From: Lineolata rhizophorae
Lineage: Eukaryota; Ascomycota; Dothideomycetes; Lineolatales; Lineolataceae
NCBI GenBank assembly: GCA_010093515.1
Contig: MU001678.1
Location: 805,325-869,324, forward strand
DNA: 64,000 bases
Reading direction: 5' to 3'
The notes below the pieces were generated by a model. That model made no database searches. It saw only the letters and a program-made list of their open reading frames with translations, and had not been told where the DNA came from. Within the stretch, counting starts at the first letter, position 1. The number at the start of each line of letters is the position of its first letter. Of this stretch, positions 12,037 to 23,628 are shown one piece after another. A program made the position numbers and the translations under genes.

Positions 12037-12672
12037 CTACTGTTGCTTCCTATGGTTTATCCAATAGTTCCAGCTGCGTCTATAAGACTCGAGAAAGTCG
12101 AAAGCATCATTTGCGGCAAGCTGAAGCTCCAACGTAGTCCGGCCCATGGTAGATTCTAAGCATATTCGAAGTGTACGCTCTAAGTAAGAGACAAACTGCC
12201 CAATATGCACCAGCTCGACCTCATCTTGCCTTCCAGACCTGTAAGACGGAAACAAGGTAACCAAACGCCATATGGATGCCAGTATGTCCTATAGCAACGG
12301 CCTAAGCGAGTCGTCATTATTTCCAGTGGTTTGGATGACATTGTGGAGTTCCAAGGCCATCACTAGGAGTTCATTGTACACTTCAAGGCAATTTTTAAGC
12401 ATACTAGTTGCATCCATTGTAGGACATGCCGGCAATATGTCCGCGCGACCGGAAGCACTTGGAGTCTGTAAGACGGAGGCAAGGTTAGCGGAGACTCCCT
12501 TCAGCTTCACAGTCTGCCTAATGGCCAGATTGCGAAGGTGCGATGCGAAACGCTTTACAAAGAGCAGGACATTCGAAAAACGTACAGTGTGCTTTCGTCG
12601 CTCTTGGTTTCTTGTTACGCTCGTGCTCTCGTAGGCAGGAGTGTTTGATAAGCTTGTAGGATGCGGAAACAA
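12037..12672 (-). pseudogene. Hypothetical reading frame broken by one stop
   Basis: Minus strand. A frame from 12672 to 12289 (127 codons) and another from 12264 to 12037 (75 codons) are in the same frame, separated by a single TAG at about 12289 with the reading continuing through it. Together they give about 212 residues of ordinary protein-like composition (for example LEVYNELLVMALELHNVI and FVSYLERTLRICLEST), suggesting alpha-helical protein. I recognise no family. It may be a pseudogene with one nonsense change, or a gene with a short intron across the stop; I found no convincing donor/acceptor pair. Confidence 0.35.
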
Positions 12673-12679
12673 TTGTGGT

Positions 12680-13331
12680 AGGCGACGGAAGACGGCTATT
12701 ATATTTACATGGAGGGGCCTCGAGTTGAAGACTAGGTGAATTGTTCGCTTGCAACATGATAGTCATCAGCACATGGAGATGAAATGAGCAAAACGTGAAT
12801 TCTGACAGTCGGTAGGGAACCAAACCTAGTAATTATTATTTTCGTGAGCCATCTTAATAGGGTAAAAGCCGTGCGTTACAATTGATTACTGTTGCCGTGA
12901 GGAAGTACATATGGTGATTGAATCCAGTCGGAGCAGTTACGCGTGAATAGTATGCAAATCCCGCCACAACATTAAGCTGGTTGGGCGGCATCAACGTCCT
13001 ATCACTACGACGATGTAATGCTTTTGCAGTTAAATGGCCTTGTGGCAGTGACATGACACACTAGCAGTCAGCTATTGAAAACCCCACCGTCACACAGAGA
13101 ATGAGTGGCAAAAAGCCTTGTTCGTAGACTCAACGGTCTTGCAAACCCAATGATTGGGCGCTATAAAGTAATGGTATCAAACCTGCGCCAGGCGCTGAGC
13201 CGCCATGGCTAGAAGACCGTTCCCGAACCAGAACGCCAGAGATGTGGTATACGCCTCGTAGAGCCCTTCCTAACTCCTCAAGCTCGTGAAACATACCTTC
13301 AACGCCACCCATCCAAGAGACCAACTGTTCG
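12680..13331. other. 3' flank of TAF9, no gene seen
   Basis: Short frames only. The part next to 13331 is the likely 3' untranslated region of TAF9. Confidence 0.5.
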
Positions 13332-14144
13332 TCAGACATCTTGCATGATAGCGTCCCTGCCCATGATGTCCTCGAACTCGTCCTCCTCGCCTTCTGCATC
13401 CGCCATCGCGGCGTCGGCGTCTTCTCCCTCTCCCTCGCTCTCCCACTCTTCCGGAATGTTCCACCCGGTTCCCGTGAAGCAGTACCGCTCGTGCGGCAGT
13501 CGAGGCCCGTGCGACAGGTCCACTCGCGGCAGCGCGACCCGGTTCTTGGTGCTAGCCAAGTCATGCATCCATTCTTTGCTGGGAGGGCCCCCAAATTGGT
13601 AGCCAAGCCGGCTGCGCATCGCGAGCTTCACGGCCTGCATACTGAGGCTCTGGTCGGCCGCGTTCGCCGCGCTGGCGGCGCGCTGTGCGCCCGGGTTGGC
13701 CGCGTCGCCCAGTGCCATCGCATCGCCCAGCACTCCGGCCGTGTACCGGTATGAGAAGTCGAGCAGCATCAACGGCACACGGTCCTGGTACGAGTGCACG
13801 CCCATGGCAGCGAGCACCAAATGAAGCAGGCGTGAGTCGCGCGGGCGTCGCGAATCGCCCTTGTCTTGAAGGGAGGTGCCGGGCTGCGCCGGCAGAGGCT
13901 GGAGAGCCTGCGGTGGACCGGATTGCGCCTGGGACTGGTTCTGTCCCGGTTGCGACGACGCTCCGCCGGTGCCGGCCTCGTTGCGCGGGCCGCTCTGATT
14001 GTTCATGTGGTTTTCGTTGCTTGCGGTGCCGTGCGTCGGTGGAGAGGTTTGGGGGCCAGCGCTGTTGTTGGCGTTGGCGATTGGAGTTGTGACGCCATTT
14101 GGCGCGGAAGGGCCGTCGGAGAAGGAGCCCGTGGGCGCGGGCAT
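13332..14144 (-). CDS. taf9: TFIID/SAGA subunit TAF9
   Basis: TAF9 is a histone-fold subunit shared by TFIID and SAGA that pairs with TAF6 and helps RNA polymerase II initiation in the nucleus. The 270-residue protein has a disordered Gly/Gln/Asn/Pro-rich N-terminus (1-98) and a TAF9-type histone fold at about 102-182 (PRDSRLLHLVLAAMGVHSYQ, then FSYRYTAGVLGDA). The insertion rich in Ala/Asn at about 147-165 is common in fungal copies. Next come the fungal signature RVALPRVDLSHGPRLP and an acidic tail (GEGEDADAAMADAEGEEDEF). It is a single exon; the start is the first ATG of the frame. It stands alone, more than 1.5 kb from any other coding trace, in an otherwise gene-poor region. Confidence 0.93.
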   Translation of the reverse strand: MPAPTGSFSDGPSAPNGVTTPIANANNSAGPQTSPPTHGTASNENHMNNQSGPRNEAGTGGASSQPGQNQSQAQSGPPQALQPLPAQPGTSLQDKGDSRRPRDSRLLHLVLAAMGVHSYQDRVPLMLLDFSYRYTAGVLGDAMALGDAANPGAQRAASAANAADQSLSMQAVKLAMRSRLGYQFGGPPSKEWMHDLASTKNRVALPRVDLSHGPRLPHERYCFTGTGWNIPEEWESEGEGEDADAAMADAEGEEDEFEDIMGRDAIMQDV

Positions 14145-15758
14145 GATGGCGGACCGATGCGCCCTACGTGTAGGGCTAGGAGACGTCTGAAGAGGTTATG
14201 CGCAGGGTTGGGAGGCGCTAAGTAGAGGTTCGCCGACGAGTTTTAGTGATGCAGCGTGGGTGAAGCTGGAAAGACGTGAGGTTGGAGGTGGAATCTTGGC
14301 AGCGGCTTGAGAATTGGAAGGTGTGCCGATCGCTAATAACAGCAATAATTTCGCCCGGCAAACCCACGTGCCCGTACCCAATACGCGTTAAGAACTTGCA
14401 ACCCATTGCGCAAACCGGAATTTCTGGCCCAATGTTTCCGGAAGATTTCCCGTTGGCTCTCTTTTGGCTTTTCTATGGCCCATGAGCTATAATCAACGGT
14501 GTTTTTTCGATTCATCCTGGACGCGATATTTCGTAAGGATATCCGTATCGATACTCCGACCTACGCCGGTATTGTAGCCAGAGCGCTGCAAGTGAAGCTG
14601 GACCGACGTGCGCCCGGTCAAGTTTTGGCCCAAGACAACCGCAGTGCTACTAGCAGCGAGATATTAGTCTTCGCAATGCTTCCCTACACGGCAAGATGAT
14701 TGCGGCCGCTCTTAAAAGACCTCGTTAGATATGGAAGACATTGCTCAGGAATTGAATTTTGTTTCAACGCCTTGCGTTTTCAGATCCTCGGACTTATGAG
14801 AAACTAACTGCAGTCCCTCCAGGAGGACGACGATCGAACACGACCTTTCGCAAGTGAATGTTCCCTTTCCAACCAAGCGTCAGCTACGCAGTGACGCATG
14901 TCAAGTCTCTCCAGTATCTACGAGTGGCGCGCAGATCGCCACGTCGACGACCAGGGCCCTTACTGACCTGAACCGTCGAAAATGAGCACGGCCTTACGTC
15001 CATGACCCCGTTGTCGATGAATAACACCAGTGGTCGCAACCACGATCTAGCAGCGTCGATCATTTCAGCGACATCTAACTTTATGGCGCCGTTGTTGTAT
15101 AGGCTCACAAATTTCTGGCTCGGACGGACGCATGTGCATCGGATTGTATTTCCTCCAGTCATGATTTACGAGGATCGGGAGGTGTTTCATATATTGATAT
15201 CACGCGTTGTGGTGTGTGGGAATCAATGATATCATATAGGGCATTGCCGGAATCATGGTACGAGCTTGGCATGGTGCAGCGCGCTAAACTCTACCGTTAC
15301 CGTCGTTAGAGGCTTATTCTAGCAAGACCTCGAAGTCTATTCTGAAACGGACCGGGACTATCCAATTGCTTGGTTGCTATATTTATAGTGTCGTTTGGCG
15401 TAGGGAAGACCCTCCGCAAGAGGACTTAGTAGTATAATCCGTCAGCTCCATGTGAGCCAGATATCGTAATTCCTACTCATAGCCACAGCGCTCAGGTGTC
15501 ATAACAAGAGATGAAACGCGTATATGCCCTGTCTTCGGCCTGGTAAAACGGCCCAAAACTAGATGTATCACACGAGAGAGAACAGAAAAAAGCCACATGG
15601 GCGAAGGAAACAAAAGTTCCATCGCAAGTACCGTATACGAAGTAATTCCATGACTTTTGTAATTATTTAGCATTGGTCCGTCCCCACAGGTCTCAGATCC
15701 TATCCGATCACGGGGGTCGCACCTCTTCCGCCAGTTCACACCTTCCGCTTTGCCTCCC
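14145..15758. other. Upstream flank of TAF9 and intergenic, no gene seen
   Basis: The proximal 300 bp likely hold the TAF9 promoter; no clear TATA box was seen. The rest contains only short frames without known motifs. Confidence 0.5.
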
Positions 15759-16175
15759 CTATCGCTGTTCAGTGTTCCTATCCCCCCTCTCCCTTCTTAA
15801 GGCCGTTAGCACGGCTTCTAGATGAGCTAGAAAAGCTTTAAAATGTCCACAAGTGGACCCAGAAGAGGCGGCGAGAATGGCCTCGTAAATGACCTTCGAC
15901 ACGTCCAGCCGGCCACACGTCTCCTCAAGAAGCGCGTAGTTGTGGCGGACCGAGAGGCGCAAGATTGGAAAGTATACGCAGCTTGAGCGCTGGTAGATGA
16001 TGCGCACTTCTTCCTTGCCAGCTTGGGCCATCATCCAGCGCGCATAGCGCTGCCAAAATTCCTCGTAGAGCGCCGCAGTAGTAAGGCACCGCTCATACAG
16101 GTAGACTGTACGGCGGTAGTCCCCCTCAGCCTCCTCGAAGTTGAGTTGTTTCCTCGACGTTGTCTCAAGCGCAGC
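15759..16175 (-). pseudogene. PRP39 fragment (HAT repeats)
   Basis: Prp39 is a U1 snRNP protein built of HAT (half-a-TPR) repeats, needed for 5' splice-site recognition. The minus-strand frame contains LNFEEAEGDYRRTVYLYERC, then LYEEFWQRYARWMMAQ and RIIYQRSSCVYFPILRL, which match consecutive HAT repeats of the Prp39 core. About 135 codons are recognisable. The N-terminal side runs into a Pro/Leu/Ser-rich frame that is only the complement of a GA-rich tract (about 16245-16370). The C-terminal side ends in non-homologous sequence. A complete Prp39 has roughly 550-650 residues, so this is a partial broken copy; the parent gene is elsewhere. Confidence 0.8.
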
Positions 16176-16179
16176 TGAG

Positions 16180-19100
16180 CTGGTGTGAGCCGCGGAGAGC
16201 TTACGCTCCAGGCAAAGCGGCGAGGGTTGACTTGGCGTCGGATGACGCGGCGAAGGGAGAAGAAGAGGTGGCGGTGAAAGAAGAAGAGGTGGTGGAAGGA
16301 GAAGATGAGGTGTCGGAGAATGAGGATGAGTTGGCGGAGGAAGGTTTGAGAAGATATGTAGGCGGGTTTTCAACCCGACCGCACCTCGAGTCGGTTGGGC
16401 AGATGGTCTGCCATTGGGCGCCTATCTATCGTTTTGGTAGGCTCAAAAGCGACTTTGACGCCTTTTCCAGGTTCTTGTGATTCCGTGGCTAACGCCAGGT
16501 CGTAATTTCGCTTGAGAGGCGCGCCCGGCTTTGTAGCACAAGGGCTGTCCTGTTGTGCTCGCAGAAGCGTCCCTGCCCTCGATAATAGAGGTATGCTTGT
16601 ATCATCCATGTCGCGGCACGCGCCGTATTTGGTAAGGTCTAAGATAAAATATTGGCATCTTATTTCCACTCGAGGACGAGATCTTACAAAGGTATCGACG
16701 CCGAAAGGACTCTTGATATTGAAAAGGTGTGCCGCCGGCCGTGAGACGGTGCGATTGCACCAAGAATATCACTTTTGGGCTAGGATAGATCGGGGACTTG
16801 CTGCCCGTGTTGAAAAGGGCCGCAAGGCTTGTTTATGGATGCCTAGCAGGTTCTGTAAACTGGTGTGACGGTGTCTGCCTAGCAAATCCATGTGGTACTT
16901 TGGTGCTGTTGGGTCACTGTCTCCTTGCGATTGACATGCCCGTCTTCTGACAAGATATACAAGACGACAATGACGCCAAGAATCACAAAATTTCGTACTG
17001 TTAGATACAGATGATGCTTATTTACAGCAAGTCAAGACCTTCTAGCAAGAATATGGCCGCCTGACGCAAACCGTCAATTCACATACCCCACGCAGTCACA
17101 CATAGCTTGCGGCCATCGGGGGCCAGTTACTTAGATATCAAAGGACACTTTCAAATTCAGAAACCTAAACAGCTGACAAGTAGCTATTGGGAGTTGCTCA
17201 TAGTATTTTTGTCAACTATTCAGTGCCCTAGCGCAACCAGGCGACCTAGAAGGCTTATAGGGCCTGCATGGACAGGCATAAACTATTTGAAGTGACTTTA
17301 CGGGACCATTTCCAAATTTCAAAAGTGCTTGTGAGTTCGGAGTTGGACTAGCTCAATATTTGTCTTGCAAATCAGAATTGGGAGACTATCATGCACCATC
17401 GACCGTACCTATTCAGCAGTGATGTAACAGATAGTAATTTAGACTCCACATGCTTTTCATGATGTCATCAAACGCATATAGTGCTTCTAAAACCATTCTG
17501 AATTGCTGTTATCTGCTGAAATAGACACCTGATAGTGTCAAAGTTCGCCTTTATGATGCTGTTTAACTGTTCCCACAACCACTGGATAGCATTCTGAAGA
17601 CTTGAGCTCTAGGTTACTTAGCAACGCATAATGGGGCGGCTTGTTCACTAAGTTTTATAGTTGTTCTTTCCAATTTGACATGAATAACACACTTCCTAAA
17701 ATATTTGCGGTACTGGTCGTCAACCACAACCTCAGCGGTTAATGCCGATCTATACTTGAGTATTGTTCCGGATGCTTCTCTCTGAAAGCTTCCCCAAGGT
17801 TACAGTGCTTCTTCATGTGCTCCTCATGGGTTGCTTATTCTTTATAGTTTCAATGTGTAATGGTATTTCCGCTCCGTTTTCTAGCGTTTTTCGGGGCGAG
17901 TGTTTCGGTGATAACCCACAATAGCGGAGAACCTTAGTAATGTGACCGTCTAATTATTATAGTAAAAACACATGCATATTGCCACATCATGCTGAGTTAT
18001 CCTTTGTCCGATTTGGTTGCCATCGTCTGTCAATCTCGAGACTTTTGATAGAGCCTTGACAATATTTCAAGACTTCCGTTGCGGAGGTTAGTTGTGTAGC
18101 TGAAGGCATTTGCATATGGAGCGAAAGATTGAGATTCATTCAGCTATAATCCCACTTGCGCGCGAAAGTTCTACCAAACGTTGTTTCACGTCGCCTCGGG
18201 TAGAAGCTTCTTCCAGGCCTCGGAGGCTTTTCACAGGCCTATTGAAGAAGGCCAAGTGCAGAGGCAACGACTGCTAGGGGCTTGCAAATGCCGTCGGGGT
18301 TGTTGCACGCCCTGCATGTGTGAGCACCCGATCGTTGTGCGACCGCAATATTGCCCTTCCGGCTACCGATTGCATCGCCGCGACGACAGCGGTACCGGTG
18401 CTTCTTTGGCCGCGTCCACTCATCATGTTATCGCGAGCTGTAGACTTGCCATGACTCTCCGGACCGTAGCGCGCTCGCAACTGCTTCCAACCGTACTGTA
18501 GCCATCGCAACTATAGAACTATGCCTACTTTTGATCGGCTCCGCACCGCTAAGATGGATAGTAGCTAATAACACAACCAGATTTCGTGGCACTAGCAAGA
18601 AAACGATAACTATCTATTGACTCTAAGCTTTCGACGGGTAAAGTACACAACGGTTCCCTTCTGCGAATGCAGTCGGTTCAGAATCTTTAGCCTCCAGAAG
18701 CTCCGCGGATAATCTACAACATACACCGGTCGATAACGGCCGTACTTGCCTCATTCGCCCTATAGCCGCCCAAGTGTTCCTCCCCGAACTACATCCTCTA
18801 ACAACCCCTATTGCCCCTTCTGTTTTGCTTTTCTCCAGCGCAGAAAGCCGGGACACGCAGAATACAGTAGCAGGGCTCGGTCTCTTGCTAATATGCTCGC
18901 TCGGTTAAGGGCTTTACCCACGCGTGATCAACTCGGCACTACTCCTCCGGTCCAATGCGGGTCTCGAATGCGGTGGTACAAGGAAAAAGTATCTGGGCGG
19001 AGAGCTTGGAAGTAGGCAGATGGACACGATGCGCGGACGGGCAGAGCTGATATATAACAGCGCATGTTTTGGCACGTATAGATGGCGTGGATCAATGTAA

Positions 19101-20195
19101 ACAAGGACAGAACTGTAATAAGACTTTTCATTCCCTGGGGATGCTTTTTTACATCAGGTATCTACAAACACCCCATGAACCACAATTTGCAGGGGAATAT
19201 GAGAAATCATACTAATACCAACTTACCGTTGCCGAGCATTTGTATTGTCCTTCACAACCTTGCCGCCTTTAGTCTATACAAGGGGGCAAGTAATGGTAGC
19301 TTTGAACTCCCCCGCTGTGTGCACTGTGTATTATAAATTGCCTCCAGCCTAAGAGCCTGTTAGCATCAGATATAGCTGTTAAGAGTCCTTTTTATCCGCA
19401 CGGGGTAGCAACAATAGTTCACTGTCGATAATGGCGTTTCAAAAAGCTCCCGTGTACATATGTTATGCCGTCAAATTATCGTTTGCTAGATTATGAATTA
19501 ATTAACCTAGAACGTCATCACTGTCGTAAATGACCGGTAAGGTTATCTTAGAGCTGTATTTTTGGCCACAAGTAACCGCGGAGTAAAATGGAGACTTAGA
19601 ACGTTCTAACAGCATGCTTGAATCCGAAGCAGTAGTAGTTGCAAGATCACCAAATAAACACAATAGGCTCAGTCACCTTAGGGCATTATCGCCATTGCGC
19701 TTGTTGCCAACATCACCTTGCCGCGATGCAGCCTCTTGGACTTGGATTTAGTTCAGGGGCACAAAATCGCATTTCGACGCGCCCTTAACCTTATCATCAT
19801 GAAGCCGCCAGTTAGAGATAGCAAGTAGTTCTATGGTCGGCGTTCAATGACAGCTGACATCAAAAACATGCAGAAAAGCCATACTGCGGTCTTGCCACCT
19901 CCTGGTAGCCTTCTGGTAGCCTCGGGGGCAGCAAATTGCAGTTCACAATGCCCTTGGCGCCCTAAGCACCAACTCCAGTTACGGAGGCTCGTTGCCGCAA
20001 AGCGACAGTGATGCAGGTAGTCTGAGGCAGCGCCACTGCCCGGTGTCACTAAAAAGTAGCCTGCGGTGACTTTCTCGCCGTCAAGAGGGCTCATGCGCAG
20101 TGATGCGCATTTCCGCATGCCCCCGCGCCCAGTCCCGAAATTAGTGTATGTACCTTAGTATCGCCAATACTATTAGGCTACTAGTTTCCTGAGCT
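16180..20195. other. Gene-poor stretch
   Basis: A GA-rich tract at about 16245-16370 yields a spurious acidic plus-strand frame. A minus-strand frame at 16370-16669 (99 codons) and a plus-strand frame at 18181-18501 (106 codons) have no motif I recognise. Several kilobases around 17000-18150 and 19340-19830 are AT-rich and empty. No RNA gene was seen. Confidence 0.45.
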
Positions 20196-20198
20196 ATG

Positions 20199-20425
20199 TT
20201 TGACCTGAAGGGGACGTATTAGTGATGTTGGTATGTTATCATGTCTCTAAATAGAATAGATTCTAGTGTGATGGTGCTATTTGACAGGCAGGGGACTGAA
20301 TAGTGATGTTGCCACATTACCTTGCCTTCAAATGCAGGCGATGTCAGCGTAGTGAAGCCAGTTTCAGTGTGACAGTGCCAATTTCAGCGTGAATTTGAAT
20401 AAGACCATTCCAGTGTGACGGAAAG
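20199..20425 (+). repeat. Two-and-a-bit copy tandem repeat upstream of U2-like promoter
   Basis: A unit beginning TTTGAC near 20199, with shared blocks GGGGAC, TAGTGATGTTG and later AGTGTGA-GTGC, recurs near 20280 (period about 81 bp at the 5' edge, longer in the second copy). A partial third copy follows near 20376. The arrangement is like promoter monomers ahead of a transcription unit. Confidence 0.55.
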
Positions 20426-20443
20426 AGGCTACTCGAGTCGCGA

Positions 20444-20468
20444 AAACTTCTTCGACAAAGGTATAAAA
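20444..20468 (+). promoter_or_regulatory. U2-snRNA-like promoter in front of repeat-associated unit
   Basis: The 25 nt here, with core TTCGACAAAGGTATAAAA, are identical to the promoter block of the U2 gene at 6238-6264 (other strand). Similarity continues downstream as CCCCCAAA and GCCCAA blocks with small gaps. No snRNA follows. Instead there is a pyrimidine-rich leader (about 20497-20585) and an open frame from 20595. Confidence 0.7.
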
Positions 20469-23400
20469 GGACCCCCAAACCCGCCCAAGGTGGCCTTTCT
20501 TCCTTTCTTTTCCCCACTCCTCCACCACTCCACCTCTCTCTACTCTCCTCTACTCTTTTCTTCCTCCCACCTCTCTATTCCTCGCCAGGGTTGAATGCTG
20601 GCCCCTTCGAGGTGCCGCAACAACCCTCCACCCCAAACTGGGGGGGAGACTCCGGTGGTAGCAGAAGAGGCGCCGCTGGCGCTGGCCATGCGGGGCTCGG
20701 CTCCCGCGACCGTAGTCCTCGCGGCCGGCGGCACGCCCCTGCCTCCGAGCGTGGACGAGGTTCGGCAGCTGGTACGCCAGGCCCGTCATCAAAGGGCCCA
20801 AGCAAACGAACCTCCTCGGAGGCAGGGTTCCAGCCCGCCTCATCTGCCGCCGGACCTACTCATCCGCAGCGGCCGACTAGCTGCTCAATGTGGGGGAGTG
20901 GGTGGTCCTCACCTCTGACGAGGTGAGGGAAAGGCCCGTTAGGCCGTCCACCCCAGTGGACTGGATCCTGAACAAGACAAACGGGGGGTTCAGACCTCTC
21001 GTGGAGGAGCCGAGATTCGCCAACCCGTACCCCGGCATGGGCCCATCAGCGGCCGTCGGCGGTCGCCGACACAATTACAACTTTATTTTTGTCTCCGGAC
21101 AACGATGAGGTCGACAATAACCGTCGACGGACGAAAATGGGGGAAGACGATCAAGCCTCAAGAACCGAAGAGGCCCAAGGCAGTCGAGCCGCGCAGGAAA
21201 CTCCTAGAACCGGAGAGACTAAGTTTCTTCATGCGCGGTCTGCTCAGAACAAACGACGGGACGGAGCAGCGCTGCGCAGTCCTCGTCAAACCGTGGCACG
21301 GTTTTCTGTCCACACCAAAAGTGGACTTCGCAAAAAAGGATCGGCCATCGGGGCCGATCCTTGAGTTCATCAGTTGGGGGTCCCCCGGGGGACTGGAGGA
21401 AGATGGAAGGGAACCGACGGGTGGGGGAGATGTGGGGTGGTCGTGGGAGGCCCATCGTGAGAATGGGCCCCAGGAAGGAAGATTTTTTTGCTCGAATCGA
21501 CCCGGGCAATCACCGGCCAGCTCACAGTCTGGCTGTCAACGGACTTATCAAACAACAATTACCCCAGGGGCCAATGAGAGCCCTACCGTCATGGCAGAGC
21601 CCTGGGGCCCCCAGCGATGAGCCTGCACCTTAACGTGGTGCTGGGGTCTAGTAGCCTTCTGGCGAAGCTAAGACAAGCTCGGCAAACATACTCCTTGTTC
21701 GTTCGAACAACCTGCCAAACGCTTCAAGCGGAGGGGAGTGAGGTTCTTTGCCCCGCCCGAACAAGAGCTATTCGAAATGGAAAAACAGGCAAGCGAAGAG
21801 ACGGAACTTACCCTATACCAACCGGGAAGGTCTATGAAAAGGCTGGGCAGAATGTCGTCAATATGCTTTGCGTGAGAGGGCCTAGACGGACAAAGCTGCC
21901 CTTCTCTTGGATCACACACAGCGGCATCGTCTAGCGAGGTTTTTGTGTCGAGTATTCCAACATTGAACTAAGCGGAAACGAAACAAAAAGATGGACAAGA
22001 ACTCTTCGACAACGCCTTAGAAGCGCACTCTACCGTCCGGCAAGGTTTTGGAAACAAATTTCAATCTCAGACATGGCGGATATCTCGTCTTGGTAGCTCA
22101 ATGGCCCTGATATTTCCGATCTTTCCCAATCCGACATGTCGAATGCCTTTCTCAGTTCCAACGGCTCTAATACCGGAGTAACGGAGTCTATTTCAATTGC
22201 TTATTTATGCCGCCACAAATAAGCCTGCAAATTTGGTTATTGCGGCAAGCCAGGTCGCCGACGGTTCAGAAAAAGATATGAAGTCTTAGATATGAAGTTC
22301 GTTGAAAGAATAGCGGTTGTGCCGAGGGTGGCCTGGAAAAAAAAATGGATGGGAAAAGGAAGCGGTTGGAAATACCTGGAACCAAAAGAAAAAGAGTGAA
22401 GAAAGAAGCGGACGAAAGAGCAAGGATACAGATGACCGGGATTGAGTGGATCCGAACTCCCTCCATGGCACCGACATCACATGCTAAAACCGCCCAGCTC
22501 GACAAGCCGTGATAACATAAGGAACCACGGGCGAAAAGAGGTACTCAAACTCCAACACATCCAATATAAAGGACTTCCGACAAGACTCCGTCCTCTCTCA
22601 TGTGCTCGGCGGCTTTCCTAAGTGCCGCCAACAACAACGCTGCTTTCTATGACAATGCCGCATAACCCTGGCTGCCCAGTTTTGACCACGACCAGGAAAG
22701 GCACGAAAAGACAGCACGCCAATGATTGGAAGCAGTGAGTTGCGCCTCTTGAGGTCCTCAAAGATACCTTTCGGAGACATTTTCGGCTACAAACAGAAGC
22801 AACCAAGTCATGTTGCTAGATCCCATGGTATGAGAGTGTGAAACTACAAGTTGAACAACCGTAATGAAGACGAAGACATCATAATGTTCACGATAGCTGC
22901 ATGTATCCTATTACCGGATTGGGCGGCAGCCGCTCCTGGTCCCGTTGGGGCGCGAGTCGGGGAAACGCTTGGATGAAACTGAAGGTCGGTTGACGTGAAG
23001 GGTTCGAAAAGGTAATGATATACAAGCATGTCAGCTCCACGATCCGCTCTACAGAACAATATATTTCGGCCAAGGACCAGCGCTCGGAGGAACGGAGTCG
23101 AATGGTGTAAAAGGAAAAATTGGACACAGGAAAAGACAGAATGGAGAATAAAAGCGGAGAACAAAGACGGAGGCAGTTGAAAGGAGGATAAAATATCCCT
23201 TGCACATCAAGCAACTTCTGGATGTTACCACAACAAAATCCCATGCACGACCTGCTGCAGCGACCTGATACGGTCAAAAAGGACTTAAAATCGAGAAACT
23301 CGTCACCATCGCCGTTTTGTTGAAGCGTTCGGACAGCGGCCACGAGTTCCCATCAAAGTTTGTCAACCGGGGAACAAAAAAACATCCAAACAGCAAATTG

Positions 23401-23628
23401 AACTCACCCATATCTCAACTGCTCCGCCATTGCACAGAACGCCGGCGGTCATTAAGTTCCCTTGGAAACCCTCATAGGTTAGCTCCGAAAGCACGAGCGG
23501 TAAAGAAATCTTCATGCGGGCTAGCCCTCCGCATTCGAGAACTCTCCCCTCGGCCCTATCCAAAACGCTTTCAAAGGCGATCGGTTCGCCTCCTCCAAAG
23601 GCCGCGATGGCGCGCCGCGACCCGAACT

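Noticed and set aside
16160-16480. Acidic 106-codon plus-strand frame
   Set aside because: Produced by the GA-rich tract beside the PRP39 fragment; no homology recognised.
20470-20560. A second snRNA gene after the U2-like promoter
   Set aside because: The sequence is a plain pyrimidine-rich leader without snRNA stems, Sm site or branch-point pairing sequence.
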